A DNA stretch of 64,000 nucleotides from Syntrophaceae bacterium (GCA_013177825.1 JABLXX010000003.1:310001-374000), one strand, 5' to 3'. Shown: positions 7,830 to 16,187, counted from the stretch's first letter. Notes: generated by a model from the sequence alone, not told the origin. Numbers and translations: made by a program.

Positions 7830-8747
7830 GTGTTTGAAAAGGTTCTCTTTCCGGTCGACTTCTCCCGCCACACGGAGAGGATCGTACACCGCATCCCGGA
7901 CCTGGAGGGGACGGGCCTGCAGACAGCCGTATTTCTACACGTGATCGATCCGGTGAAGGCGGCCCGGTGGACCGACGTGGATGAGCCTGCCCTCGAACGG
8001 TACAAAACGGAAGCGGACGACAGGCTGAAGGATCTGGTGGAACCGCTGAGGACGCGGACGACGATCCGGATCCTCCGGCTTGTCGCCGTAGGAACGACGG
8101 AGCGGGCAATCATTGATGCCGCAGAGGACCAGGGGGCTTCGCTCATCATGATGGGCGCCCACGGAAGAAGCTACATCCGGGGAGCGCTCCTGGGAAGCGT
8201 GACCAGGAACGTCCTGCGACGGACCCGGACGCCGCTCTTGATCGCCCGGTTCGAGAACCCGGAGGCCCAGGTAGAGAAGGATCCAAACTTTTTCCCGCGG
8301 GATCCCTGTGAGAAAATTCTGTACCCGACCGATTTCTCCGAGAATGCACTTCGGGCATTCCGTTCGGTCCGGACTTGCCGTCCGGGAGCCGCCAAAGAGG
8401 TAATTATCCTTCATGTTCAGGACAGCCGCTCCCTGCTGCCTTACCTGAAACACCGGATGGAGGAGTTCGACCGCGTCGACGGGGAGAGGCTGTCGGAGCT
8501 GAAGCGCCAGCTGGATTTCCTGGGGTTCGCCGTCCGCACGGTTCTGAAGACGGGTGTGCCGGCCACGGAAATCAGCCGTCTCGCCGATGAGGAAAACGTC
8601 ACGATGATTGCCATGGCCTCCCATGGGAAGAGCAATGTCCGGGAAGCGCTGCTGGGTAGCGTCGCCGAGGCTGTCGTGGAGCACCATGTCCGCCCTGTCC
8701 TGGTCATTCCCAGGGAGTTGGGTCATGAAAGGAGGGAATATGGCTGA
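7830..8747 (+). CDS. Tandem universal stress protein (UspA x2)
   Basis: A 305-residue protein made of two UspA domains (about residues 1-145 and 160-298). Each carries a nucleotide-binding-like loop, GAHGRSYIRGALLGS in the first and SHGKSNVREALLGS in the second, near the G-x2-G-x9-G-S/T pattern of ATP-binding Usps. Start is GTG 7830. The family helps cells survive stress by poorly defined means. Its last eight bases overlap the next gene, so the two are translationally linked. Placement inside an arsenic operon suggests a protective role during metalloid exposure. Confidence 0.87.
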   Translation: MFEKVLFPVDFSRHTERIVHRIPDLEGTGLQTAVFLHVIDPVKAARWTDVDEPALERYKTEADDRLKDLVEPLRTRTTIRILRLVAVGTTERAIIDAAEDQGASLIMMGAHGRSYIRGALLGSVTRNVLRRTRTPLLIARFENPEAQVEKDPNFFPRDPCEKILYPTDFSENALRAFRSVRTCRPGAAKEVIILHVQDSRSLLPYLKHRMEEFDRVDGERLSELKRQLDFLGFAVRTVLKTGVPATEISRLADEENVTMIAMASHGKSNVREALLGSVAEAVVEHHVRPVLVIPRELGHERREYG

Positions 8748-9132
8748 GAACTGCTGCAGCGATGGAAGCAAGCGTATGATTGTCTGGTGCGCCGGGGCCT
8801 CGAACGTAGGCCAGATGACGCACCATCTCGCCGTGGAACTGGCCGGGGAAGGGCAGGGTCGGCTGTTCTGCCTCGCCGGCATTGCGGCCCACCGCAGCGG
8901 CTTCGTCCGGTCCGCCAAGGACGCCGAGGATATGATCGTCCTGGACGGCTGTCCCGTCGGCTGCGCCGCGAAGATCCTGGAACACGTCGAGGCGCCCGTG
9001 ATGAACCACTTCGTCGTCACGGCAATGGGCGTCGAGAAGGCCTTCGGTGGGGAGCTCAAGAGGGAGGACATCGACCAGGTCAAGGCGTCGATCCGGGCCG
9101 CTCTGGCGGCGAATGAAAATCCAGGCCAATGA
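8740..9132 (+). CDS. DGC-domain putative zinc-binding protein
   Basis: A 130-residue cysteine-bearing protein of the DGC family (PF08859), recognised by LDGCPVGCA near residue 68 and by the N-terminal WCAGASNVGQ segment. The family is named a putative zinc-binding protein from its conserved cysteines; no activity is established. The N-terminus begins MAENCCSDG, adding a vicinal Cys-Cys pair that could bind a soft metal or metalloid. The start ATG 8740 has an ideal AAAGGAGGGAAT site and overlaps the end of the Usp gene by eight bases. It is repeatedly seen in operons with thioredoxins and CcdA, so a redox or metal-handling role is a fair guess. Confidence 0.82.
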   Translation: MAENCCSDGSKRMIVWCAGASNVGQMTHHLAVELAGEGQGRLFCLAGIAAHRSGFVRSAKDAEDMIVLDGCPVGCAAKILEHVEAPVMNHFVVTAMGVEKAFGGELKREDIDQVKASIRAALAANENPGQ

Positions 9133-9144
9133 AAGGGTAACGAC

Positions 9145-9531
9145 TTGAAGATGCATGCACCGATTCGAACGATGGGAATCCTCGTTGCCGCAGCGGCGCT
9201 TATTTTCATGGGCATCTGCCCTGCTGCCGCCGACTTCAGGAATCTCCCGGTGAAGGGCATGGTCACCATGGTGGACCTTGGGGCTGCCTCCTGCATTCCC
9301 TGCAAGATGATGGCTCCGATCCTCGACCGGCTGGAGAAGCGTTACAAAGGCAGGGCCGCCATCGTCTTCGTTGACCTCCGGCACGAAAAGGAGGCGGCAC
9401 AGAGATTCGGGATCCGGGCGATCCCCACCCAGATCTTCTTCGACGGTCACGGCAAAGAGGTGGTGAGACACCTCGGTTTCATGAGCGAGGAGGCCATCGT
9501 GGCCCAGCTCAAGGCAATGGGTGTGCAGTAA
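9145..9531 (+). CDS. Exported thioredoxin-like protein
   Basis: A 128-residue thioredoxin-fold protein with an N-terminal signal peptide or anchor (hydrophobic about residues 9-28, ending in a PAAA-type site) and the active site CIPCKMM near residue 53, then a cis-proline in IRAIPTQIFF. It should work outside the inner membrane as a reductant or oxidant of periplasmic thiols. The next gene encodes CcdA, which typically feeds electrons from cytoplasmic thioredoxin to such proteins. TTG 9145 is placed better relative to AAAGGG than ATG 9151, so the start is uncertain by two codons. It is part of the metalloid/redox operon. Confidence 0.85.
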   Translation: MKMHAPIRTMGILVAAAALIFMGICPAAADFRNLPVKGMVTMVDLGAASCIPCKMMAPILDRLEKRYKGRAAIVFVDLRHEKEAAQRFGIRAIPTQIFFDGHGKEVVRHLGFMSEEAIVAQLKAMGVQ

Positions 9532-9545
9532 GGAAAGGTTTCTTC

Positions 9546-10250
9546 ATGGAGTCCGTATTCCTGACGGTCAACGAATGGATGACAGGCGCACCCGCCTGGG
9601 CGGCTCTCGGCGCTTTCCTGTGGGGCATGGTCAGCGTCCTCTTCAGCCCCTGCCATCTGGCCTCCATTCCGCTGATCATAGCCTACGTCGGAGGCCAGGA
9701 GCGGCTTCTCCAGCCCCGCGAAGCAGCCGGTTACGCCGGGGTATTCACGGCGGGCCTGTTCATTACGATCGCCCTGATCGGAGCGGTCTGCGCCGTCCTG
9801 GGCCGGATGCTGGGGGATGTCGGCAGTTTCTGGCAGATTCCCGTAGGGCTGGTGCTCCTCTGGGTGGCCCTGGGCATGATGGGAGTCGAATCCTGCTCCG
9901 CTTCGAGCGGACTTCTCTATCGTCTGCGGCTTCGTGGGATCGGGGGCGCGTTCCTCCTGGGCCTCGCCTATGGTGTCCTGTCCGGCGCCTGCACCTTCGG
10001 CTTTATCGCTCCGATCCTGGCCCTGATTGCCATTCAGAAACAGATTGCGACGGGCCTCGTGCTGATCGTCCTGTTTGCGCTCGGTCACTGTCTGCCCATT
10101 GTCCTGGCGGGGAGTTCCAGCGCCTTCGTCCGGAGGCTGGTCGAAGACCAAAACTGGCAGGGGGCGGGTGCGTGGTTCCGCAAGGGAGCCGGGGCTCTCA
10201 TTGCCGTCCTGGGGGTTTATTTTATCGGCAATCCGTTCTGGGGAAACTAG
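9546..10250 (+). CDS. CcdA/DsbD-type transmembrane electron carrier
   Basis: A 234-residue inner-membrane protein with about six hydrophobic segments. The two membrane cysteines characteristic of CcdA appear in FSPCHLASIP (near residue 35) and SGACTFGFIAP (near residue 148). CcdA passes electrons from cytoplasmic thioredoxin across the membrane to periplasmic thiol proteins. Its gene follows the exported thioredoxin by 14 bases, so the pair probably forms one electron route. Because the surroundings are arsenic genes, the target may be a metalloid-handling or stress-damaged envelope protein rather than cytochrome c, though no target is encoded here for certain. Confidence 0.87.
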   Translation: MESVFLTVNEWMTGAPAWAALGAFLWGMVSVLFSPCHLASIPLIIAYVGGQERLLQPREAAGYAGVFTAGLFITIALIGAVCAVLGRMLGDVGSFWQIPVGLVLLWVALGMMGVESCSASSGLLYRLRLRGIGGAFLLGLAYGVLSGACTFGFIAPILALIAIQKQIATGLVLIVLFALGHCLPIVLAGSSSAFVRRLVEDQNWQGAGAWFRKGAGALIAVLGVYFIGNPFWGN

Positions 10251-10259
10251 AGGCTGACC

Positions 10260-10997
10260 ATGAACACGACGATCGTTATGGTCCTCGGTCTCGGGATTCT
10301 GGCCTTTGCCTCGGGAATGGTGGGGCTCGGGGTGGCCTTTTCGGCGGTGCCGTTTCTGGCCTTCTTTCTTCCAGACCTGGTCCACCAGGTTCAGCCGCTG
10401 AGTCTGCTCCTGAACGGAATCACGGCCCTGTTTGCCGTATTCGGGTTTGCCCGGAGCGGTTACGTGGACTGGCGGAAGGCGATCACTCTTTCCGTCGTGA
10501 CCACGCTGGCCGCCCCATTCGGGTCCTGGCTGGCCCAGTCAACGCCGGTCATGATCGTTTGGACGGCGTACCTGACCTCGGTCATCTTCCTGGCCTACCG
10601 CCTCTTCCGGCCGGTCCAGGCGCGACCGGGGAACGAGAATTTCCGGCTGGTCCTGATCCTGGCAATACCCATTTCCGTCTTAAGCGGCCTCCTCGGGATC
10701 GGTCCCGGATTTCTCCTCATGCCGACCTTGATCCTGGTGGGGTTCGATCCGAAGAAGGCGGCCGGAATCAATGCTTTCGCCGTGACGCCCCCTTCCTTTT
10801 CGGCCCTGATTCCCCACCTGGCTACGGCCCGCTTCGATTTGGGGTTGACGTTGAGTCTGCTGTTCGCCGGAGCGGCCTGCGCCTTCCTGGGAGCGCGGCT
10901 GACGAGCCTCTATGTTCCCGGAAACCGGATCCGCCAGTTCTTTGGTGTTTTGATCGTCGTCATGACCCTGTACAAGATTTACACGCTTCTGGCCTGA
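10260..10997 (+). CDS. TSUP-family (TauE/SafE) membrane exporter
   Basis: A 245-residue membrane protein with about seven to eight hydrophobic segments and two internally similar halves, as in the TauE/SafE family of sulfite, sulfonate or organosulfur exporters. The segments SGMVGLGVAFSAVPFL near the N-terminus and SGLLGIGPGFLLMPTLIL in the middle are the repeated family signature. Substrate unknown; in a thiol and metalloid operon it may export an oxidised sulfur or thiol-linked compound. It starts nine bases after ccdA. Confidence 0.84.
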   Translation: MNTTIVMVLGLGILAFASGMVGLGVAFSAVPFLAFFLPDLVHQVQPLSLLLNGITALFAVFGFARSGYVDWRKAITLSVVTTLAAPFGSWLAQSTPVMIVWTAYLTSVIFLAYRLFRPVQARPGNENFRLVLILAIPISVLSGLLGIGPGFLLMPTLILVGFDPKKAAGINAFAVTPPSFSALIPHLATARFDLGLTLSLLFAGAACAFLGARLTSLYVPGNRIRQFFGVLIVVMTLYKIYTLLA

Positions 10998-11026
10998 AAC
11001 AACCGTCTGTAATGACCGGAGGAAAG

Positions 11027-11443
11027 ATGAAAAAAGTCCTGTTCATATGCACCCATAACGCATCGCGTTCCCAAATGGCGGAGGGATTTCTCCGGTCCCT
11101 GAGAGGGGATCGCTACGAGGCCTTCAGCGCCGGGACAGAGCCCCGGGGGATTCATCCCTATGCGGTCAGGGTCATGGCGGAAGCCGGCATCGATATGGGA
11201 GGCCAATGCTCGAAGAGTGTCGACGAATTTCAGAACTCGTCATTCGACGAAGTCATCACGGTTTGCGACTCTACCCGGGAATTCTGCCCCGTCTTCTTCG
11301 GCGGGGGGAGCCGGCGGCATCAAAGCTTTCCGGACCCGTCCCTCCTTCAGGGGACCGAGGAGGAAATCCTCGCGGGCTTCCGGTCCGTTCGGGATGCCAT
11401 CCGGAACTGGATCGAGGCGGAATTCAGCGCGGATGAGGCATAA
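11027..11443 (+). CDS. arsC: Arsenate reductase, thioredoxin-coupled LMW-PTPase type
   Basis: A 138-residue enzyme of the low-molecular-weight phosphatase fold that reduces As(V) to As(III). The P-loop CTHNASRSQ near residue 8 provides the nucleophilic cysteine (CX5R), and VCDSTREFCPVF near residue 81 holds the two further cysteines that relay the disulfide to thioredoxin in this ArsC class. HQSFPDPS near 104 replaces the usual HWxFPDP. The start ATG 11027 has GGAGGAAAG immediately upstream. The product As(III) would be exported by the ACR3 pump encoded upstream. It probably closes the arsenic operon. Confidence 0.9.
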   Translation: MKKVLFICTHNASRSQMAEGFLRSLRGDRYEAFSAGTEPRGIHPYAVRVMAEAGIDMGGQCSKSVDEFQNSSFDEVITVCDSTREFCPVFFGGGSRRHQSFPDPSLLQGTEEEILAGFRSVRDAIRNWIEAEFSADEA

Positions 11444-11592
11444 AAATACCCGGAAGGAATTCCGCCGAGGCATTGGGCCCGCCTCGAATGAAGGCGGATT
11501 GATCCATTCGGAATCGTTGTCTTGAGGGGTGCATCGTTTTCCGTATCGCATCCATGAATGCGGGTTCTGCCCGACGAAAGGAGATTAAATTC

Positions 11593-12378
11593 ATGAAACA
11601 CAGGTATGAGTCACTCGGATTCATCGGCGGGGGTAGAATTGTCCGGATTCTTCTGGGAGGGCTGTCACGAAAAGAGATGCTGCCGGCGAGGGTTATTGTC
11701 AGCGATACCAGCCCCGACGTCCTGTCGGCACTCAAGGCAGGATTCCCCGGTGTCGGGACGTCCGGGGCGGACCCGAAGCGTCCCGCCGCCGCGGATCTGG
11801 TTTTCCTTGCCCTTCACCCGCCGGCGGTCATGGGTGTCCTGGGCGGGATCGCGCCGATCCTCGGCAGGAATTCGGTTGTCGTCTCGCTGGCGCCGAAACT
11901 GACCATCGGGCAGCTCTCGAACGGACTGGGCGGATTCCGGCGGATCGTCCGGATGATTCCCAACGCCCCATCAATCGTCAACAAGGGGTTCAATCCCGTC
12001 GCCTTTGATCCCGCTTTCGATGGCGAGGAGAAAAAAGCCATTCGGAAGTACTTTGAAACACTGGGAGATTGTCCGGAGGTGGAGGAGGGGACCCTGGAGG
12101 CATACGCCGTCCTGACCGCCATGGGTCCTACATATCTGTGGTTCCAGTTGAACGAACTCCGGATGCTCGGCGAGTCCTTCGGCCTGTCGCCGAAGCAGGC
12201 CTCCCGGGCGCTGAACAAAATGGTGAAAGGCGCGGCGAAGATCCTCTTTGATTCCGGGATGTCCCCCCAAGAAGTCATGGACCTTGTACCGGTAAAGCCC
12301 ATCGGCGAAGACGAGGAGGCGATCCGGAAAATCTACCGCACGAAACTGGAAGGGCTCTACGCGAAACTGAAGGTGTGA
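11593..12378 (+). CDS. ProC-like NADP-dependent reductase (pyrroline-5-carboxylate reductase family)
   Basis: A 261-residue cytoplasmic protein with an N-terminal Rossmann nucleotide-binding fold (LGFIGGGRIVRILLGG) and a C-terminal helical dimerisation domain, matching pyrroline-5-carboxylate reductase and F420-dependent NADP oxidoreductase relatives. RMIPNAPSIVNKG near residue 118 corresponds to the ProC RxMPN motif. The proline pathway is not otherwise represented, so the true substrate is open. Start chosen at ATG 11593, preceded by AAAGGAGATTAAATTC; an upstream in-frame ATG at 11554 has no good site. A 149-base gap from arsC makes it either the last operon gene or separately expressed. 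Confidence 0.75.
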   Translation: MKHRYESLGFIGGGRIVRILLGGLSRKEMLPARVIVSDTSPDVLSALKAGFPGVGTSGADPKRPAAADLVFLALHPPAVMGVLGGIAPILGRNSVVVSLAPKLTIGQLSNGLGGFRRIVRMIPNAPSIVNKGFNPVAFDPAFDGEEKKAIRKYFETLGDCPEVEEGTLEAYAVLTAMGPTYLWFQLNELRMLGESFGLSPKQASRALNKMVKGAAKILFDSGMSPQEVMDLVPVKPIGEDEEAIRKIYRTKLEGLYAKLKV

Positions 12379-12404
12379 GCGGCTCATCTTTTGCTTTCGC
12401 CGGG

Positions 12405-13394
12405 TCACCGGATTGCCGCCGCATCGCCCCTTCCGTTCTTGCGCTGGATCTCACGCCGTTTGTCCGGCGATAGCAGGCAGCCTTCCAGGCAGTGGCCGAC
12501 ACAGTCTCCGTTGCATGGCTCGACGTGGATCGTGACGCTCGTCTCGGGGTATTGCCGCTCGATGAGGTTGGACAGGTCCTCCGTTATTTTGTGTGAGCTT
12601 TCAACGGACATATGAGGATCCATCTGGAGGTGAAACTCGACAAACCGGAAATGGCCGGATTTGCGGGTCCGCAGGTGGTGAAAACCGTGCACGACGGGCC
12701 TCTGCTCCAGGATTCGCCGCCGGATCCAGTCTTCCTCTTCCCGGGGGAGATTGACATCGAGAAGATCCCGCGCCGATTGCATGGTCAGGTCGTAGGCTGC
12801 CTTGATGATCAGGAGGGCGACGCCGATGGCCGCCGCCGGGTCAAGCCAGTTGAGGTTCATGTCTGGGAAGATCCAGGAAGCCAGCCAGATCAGGGCCAGG
12901 CTGGCCATGACACCTGCCGAGGTGTAGACGTCCGTCCGCAGGTGCCAGGCGTCGGCCTGAAGGGCGATGGAATCGGTCTTCCTGCCCACCTTGAAGAGCT
13001 TCTCCGAGACGACGATATTGGCGCAGGCGGACAGGAGCATGACGCCCACGCCCCATCCGATGTCTTCGATGGGCTCCGGATGCAGGATCTTCTTCACCGC
13101 TTCGAAGATGATCCAGCCGGCGGCGACGAAGATCAGCACGGCTTCGATGGTTCCGGAGATGTTTTCGATCTTGCCGTGACCGAAGGGGTGCCTGCTGTCC
13201 GCCGGCAGGCTGGAGGTCTTCACGGAAAACAGGGCGATCACCGCCGCCAGCCAGTCCACGCCCGAGTGGATCGCCTCGGAGATGATCGAGACCGAGCCGA
13301 TCATCAGGCCGATCACGAGCTTCATCACGACCAGGATGGAATTGGATGCGACGGAAAGGAGCGCCACGCGCTCCTTTTGTTTCTGGGTATTCAT
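12405..13394 (-). CDS. Cation diffusion facilitator (CDF) metal exporter
   Basis: A 329-residue inner-membrane protein with six predicted membrane helices and a cytoplasmic C-terminal domain. The metal-site motifs of zinc, iron or manganese CDF proteins appear as EAIHSGVDWL in helix 2 and ADAWHLRTDVYTS in helix 5. The C-terminal tail adds CNGDCVGHCLEGC, four cysteines in thirteen residues, which could bind metal. It should export a divalent cation in exchange for protons; specificity cannot be read with confidence. Translation starts at ATG 13394 behind CGGAGGATCAGCT. It is transcribed away from the following operon. Confidence 0.87.
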   Translation of the reverse strand: MNTQKQKERVALLSVASNSILVVMKLVIGLMIGSVSIISEAIHSGVDWLAAVIALFSVKTSSLPADSRHPFGHGKIENISGTIEAVLIFVAAGWIIFEAVKKILHPEPIEDIGWGVGVMLLSACANIVVSEKLFKVGRKTDSIALQADAWHLRTDVYTSAGVMASLALIWLASWIFPDMNLNWLDPAAAIGVALLIIKAAYDLTMQSARDLLDVNLPREEEDWIRRRILEQRPVVHGFHHLRTRKSGHFRFVEFHLQMDPHMSVESSHKITEDLSNLIERQYPETSVTIHVEPCNGDCVGHCLEGCLLSPDKRREIQRKNGRGDAAAIR

Positions 13395-13611
13395 AGCTGA
13401 TCCTCCGGAACTGCGAGTCCGCGATTATAGGCACATAGGGAATATTTTCCACATATTTGTGACCCGGAAGCCGCGGGTCTGCATGGATGACCGGTGAGCC
13501 ATGGCCGCTCCTGCCGAATGGAGCATCCCCGGTATAAAGAAAGTGACCGTGTATCCATTCCGTCTCCGAACCCGTCTAAGTCAACAAAATGCATGAAGGA
13601 GGTAATAAAAT

Positions 13612-13851
13612 ATGCCCGGATGGTTTGCAGAAACGTGGCCGGCAGCCGCCGGATGGTGGTGGGTGATCCCGTTGCTCTGCATGACGCTGTGCGTCCTGAT
13701 GTGTCTTCTGTTCCGGTCGAGAATGGGCACGGGACGGTGGTTCTGCTGCATGGGCCCCCGGAGGGACGATCTCGAGGAGATCAAAAAAGAACTTGCCGGT
13801 TTGCGGGCGGCAATCGGCCGGACGGGCGGAGTGCCGGGAGGGGATAAATGA
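13612..13851 (+). CDS. Small cysteine-containing membrane protein
   Basis: A 79-residue protein with a tryptophan-rich N-terminus, one hydrophobic segment (about residues 13-34, containing LLCMTLCVLMCLLF) and a charged C-terminal helix (DDLEEIKKELAGLRAAI) that may be a short coiled coil. Its organisation recalls the 70-residue protein at 3986-4198 and SHOCT-like membrane proteins. The start has an excellent AAGGAGG site. Its stop overlaps the next start (ATGA), so it is translationally coupled to the carboxymuconolactone-decarboxylase-like gene. Function unknown. Confidence 0.65.
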   Translation: MPGWFAETWPAAAGWWWVIPLLCMTLCVLMCLLFRSRMGTGRWFCCMGPRRDDLEEIKKELAGLRAAIGRTGGVPGGDK

Positions 13852-14111
13852 ACGAAAGGATAAAAAAACTGATCGCCGTCGGGGCCTCGGTGGGAGCCAA
13901 CTGCCATCCCTGCCTGGAGTTTCATGTCGTGAAAGCGCTGGAAATGGGCATCGACCGGGAGGAGATCGAGGCGGCCGTCGAAGTCGGAAAGGTTGTCCGG
14001 CGAGGGGCTGCGGGCAGCATGGACAAACTGGCTCTGAATCTGGTCCGGGATCGTCCCAGCGCAGCCTCCTGCAGTGCCGGGGCCTGTTCCGGCTCCGGTT
14101 GCTGCTCCTGA
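13848..14111 (+). CDS. AhpD/carboxymuconolactone decarboxylase-like protein with Cys-rich tail
   Basis: An 87-residue helical protein of the carboxymuconolactone decarboxylase/AhpD superfamily. NCHPCLEFHV near residues 18-27 supplies the CxxC and downstream His used by AhpD-type thiol redox proteins. The last 17 residues are unusual: a Ser/Gly/Ala/Cys tail reading SCSAGACSGSGCCS, with four cysteines, suited to metal or metalloid binding. It overlaps the upstream membrane gene by four bases and is followed by the interrupted ECF sigma gene, so it may supply reducing power or sense oxidants within that operon. Confidence 0.8.
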   Translation: MNERIKKLIAVGASVGANCHPCLEFHVVKALEMGIDREEIEAAVEVGKVVRRGAAGSMDKLALNLVRDRPSAASCSAGACSGSGCCS

Positions 14112-14133
14112 AATCCCATGCTATGAAATAAAC

Positions 14134-14877
14134 ATGAAAGAAGAAAACAGGGCAGTCGGCGAATATCGTTTCGAGGATATTTATCGGGAGTTCCAGCCCC
14201 GCATCCTGCGCTACCTGGCCCATATGGTCGGCGAGAGCGAGGCGGAGGACCTGAGCCAGGAAGTATTTTCCCGCGTGAACTCGGCATTGAAGGAGTTCCG
14301 CGGGGAGGCACGGATGTCCACGTGGATCTAACGGATCGCGACGAACGCGGCACGGGACAGATTCCGCAGCCGGTCCGCAGATTCCCGCAGGCAAAGCCCG
14401 TTGCCCGTCGACAACATCGAGGAAGCTGTTGAGAACCACGATCCATGGACGGGAGAAGAGCCGCGGAGCAGCGAAGGGAAGGTCATCCGGCGGGAGATGA
14501 ACGGCTGCATCCGGGAGATCATCGGGACGCTCCCGGAGACCTACCGGTCGGTCATCATTCTGGGCGACCTGGAAGGGATGACGGACCGGGAAATCGCCGA
14601 CGTCCTTGGAATCCGGATCGAGGCGGCCAAGATCCGGCTGCACCGCGCCCGGGCGAAACTGCGGGAGGAACTGGCCTCCGCCTGCGTCTTTTACCGGGAC
14701 GACCGGAATGAATTGGCCTGCGATCGGCGGAACCCGCCGCTCCGGATCTCGGAGAAGCCCCCCGGACCGGAGGGCGGACATTCCCGGCGTGGTTCTCTTT
14801 CCGCGGTGCAGGACAAATACGGGACAAAAAACACGGGTGGACGCAAAGCCGTAACCATAAGGGAGACGAAGCGGTGA
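14134..14877 (+). pseudogene. ECF sigma factor gene interrupted by an in-frame TAA
   Basis: An RNA polymerase sigma-70 factor of the ECF group, cut by a stop codon. Region 2 is intact in the first 65 codons, including FEDIYREFQPRILRYLAHMV and SEAEDLSQEVFSRVN. Codon 66 at 14329-14331 is TAA, exactly where family members have an aromatic residue in TW(L/I)YRIATNAARD. The same frame then continues without interruption: region 4 with LPETYRSVIILGDLEGMTDREIAD and IRLHRARAKLREEL, ending at 14877. A single base change of TAC or TAT to TAA explains it. As read, the product would lack promoter-recognising region 4 and be inactive, unless the stop is a sequencing error or is read through. It lies between redox genes it may once have controlled. 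Confidence 0.85.
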
Positions 14878-15045
14878 AATCATGATTCCCGATCCCGCCG
14901 CCTCCGCTTGGTCTCTGAACCATGGGATCTCCCAGAGTGGGGAGGGTCTTTACAAAAACGCCAAAACATGCGAAAAGCCACGCCTGTGAGAAGCCTGTCC
15001 AGCGATGCCGTTTCTGAAGAAAAAACTTCCTGGCGAGAGATCGCA

Positions 15046-16125
15046 ATGCTAACTGCAAACACAATCGTTCAACAGAACGGAAGTCCGGTATGGCGGAGCA
15101 TCCTGACGGTCCTCCTTGCCGCGGCGGGAATCGCCGTCATGGTTTACTACAATCTCTGCGACACCGATTGCAGCTACCTCAAGGGAGAGCTTCTGGGAAT
15201 CGACCTGAAGTACCTGGGGATCGGCTTCATGGCGGTCCTCATCGTCCTGGTCATGGTTCGGCAGTCCTGGCTGATCCGGATCATGCTGGCCGGCGCCTTG
15301 GGCGGGGAGATTCATCTCATCGCCTTCCAGGCAAGGGAGGACGTCTTCTGCCCCTTTTGCCTGGCCTTTGCGGCGATTCTGCTCATTTCCTACGCCGTCC
15401 AGTACGAACGTCCGGCCGGCGGAAGCAATGCATTTCGTAAAATCCTGTATCTGCCCGGGGAGGTTGTCATGCCGTTTCTGAAGAACCTGCGCCTGCCCCT
15501 GATCGGCTTCGTGCTGGCGGGGTATCTCGTCATGATCTCCTTGTTTTCAGGCTCTGTCACGCCCGCCTACGGCGCCGAAGGCTCCCCGGTTCCCTCTTTC
15601 GGGAAGGGGAATGTTGAAGTCCTCGTCTTCACGGATTATTTCTGTCCCCCCTGCCAGGCCGTGGAAAAGGATCTGGAGCCGGCCCTGGAGGAAGTCCTGA
15701 AAAAAGGGAAGGCGATGGTGACGTTCGTTGACATGCCCATCCACGCGCAGACGCCGCTTTATGCGAAATACTTTCTTTATGCCGTTCGTGCAGGGAAAGA
15801 TTATCGGGAAGCCATGCAGGCCCGCCATCAATTGTTCGATCTGGCGAAGGGAAGCGCTCCTGGATCCGATGCCGATCTGACGGGGGCTCTCCAGGCCCGT
15901 CATGTGCGTCTGGCGCCTCATGACGTGAAACCCACCCTCCAGGCCTGGGATGGGATCATCCGGCATTACCGCATCACTTCGACGCCGACGATGGTGGTCC
16001 GGTACTCCGATACGGACGTCCGGACCTACCGGGGATCGATGGAGATCCGGAACGGACTGGAATCACTTCGGAAAGCGCTGGCGCCGAAGAAGGCGCCGAG
16101 GAAAGCGAGAAGAGCAAGGGCTTGA
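15046..16125 (+). CDS. VKOR-DsbA fusion, disulfide-forming membrane protein
   Basis: A 359-residue protein combining a vitamin K epoxide reductase (VKOR)-like membrane domain (about residues 15-185, four to five hydrophobic segments) with a DsbA/thioredoxin-like domain (about 195-345). The VKOR active site is FCPFCLA near residue 103, with the outer pair in NLCDTDCSYL near 38. The DsbA-like site is YFCPPCQA near 202 and the cis-Pro is in TSTPTMVV. Such fusions oxidise periplasmic thiols and pass electrons to quinone. The ATG at 15046 is preferred; ATG 14968 is an alternative. The C-terminus is strongly basic (RKARRARA). A terminator follows. Confidence 0.85.
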   Translation: MLTANTIVQQNGSPVWRSILTVLLAAAGIAVMVYYNLCDTDCSYLKGELLGIDLKYLGIGFMAVLIVLVMVRQSWLIRIMLAGALGGEIHLIAFQAREDVFCPFCLAFAAILLISYAVQYERPAGGSNAFRKILYLPGEVVMPFLKNLRLPLIGFVLAGYLVMISLFSGSVTPAYGAEGSPVPSFGKGNVEVLVFTDYFCPPCQAVEKDLEPALEEVLKKGKAMVTFVDMPIHAQTPLYAKYFLYAVRAGKDYREAMQARHQLFDLAKGSAPGSDADLTGALQARHVRLAPHDVKPTLQAWDGIIRHYRITSTPTMVVRYSDTDVRTYRGSMEIRNGLESLRKALAPKKAPRKARRARA

Positions 16126-16158
16126 TAGTCTTCCCCCATGATCGGATGCTTGCACGAA

Positions 16159-16187
16159 CCTCTGCCGGCCGGCAGGGGTTTTTTTTT
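16159..16187 (+). terminator. Rho-independent terminator after the VKOR gene
   Basis: Inverted repeat CCTCTGC (16159-16165) and GCAGGGG (16172-16178) around CGGCCG, followed by nine T at 16179-16187. It should end transcription of the plus-strand redox operon just before the convergent DMT transporter gene. Confidence 0.88.

Noticed and set aside
4757-7889. Long minus-strand frames opposite the permease, thioredoxin and ACR3 genes
   Set aside because: Products are Gln/Asp/Arg-rich without domains; the plus-strand genes have clear families and ribosome-binding sites.
9521-11026. A long frame upstream of and in phase with arsC
   Set aside because: It is out of frame with ccdA and the TSUP gene; only the part from ATG 11027 is a recognisable protein with its own GGAGG site.
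14326-14334. Special decoding of the sigma-factor stop codon
   Set aside because: The codon is TAA, not the TGA or TAG used for selenocysteine or pyrrolysine, so a simple nonsense change or sequencing error is favoured.
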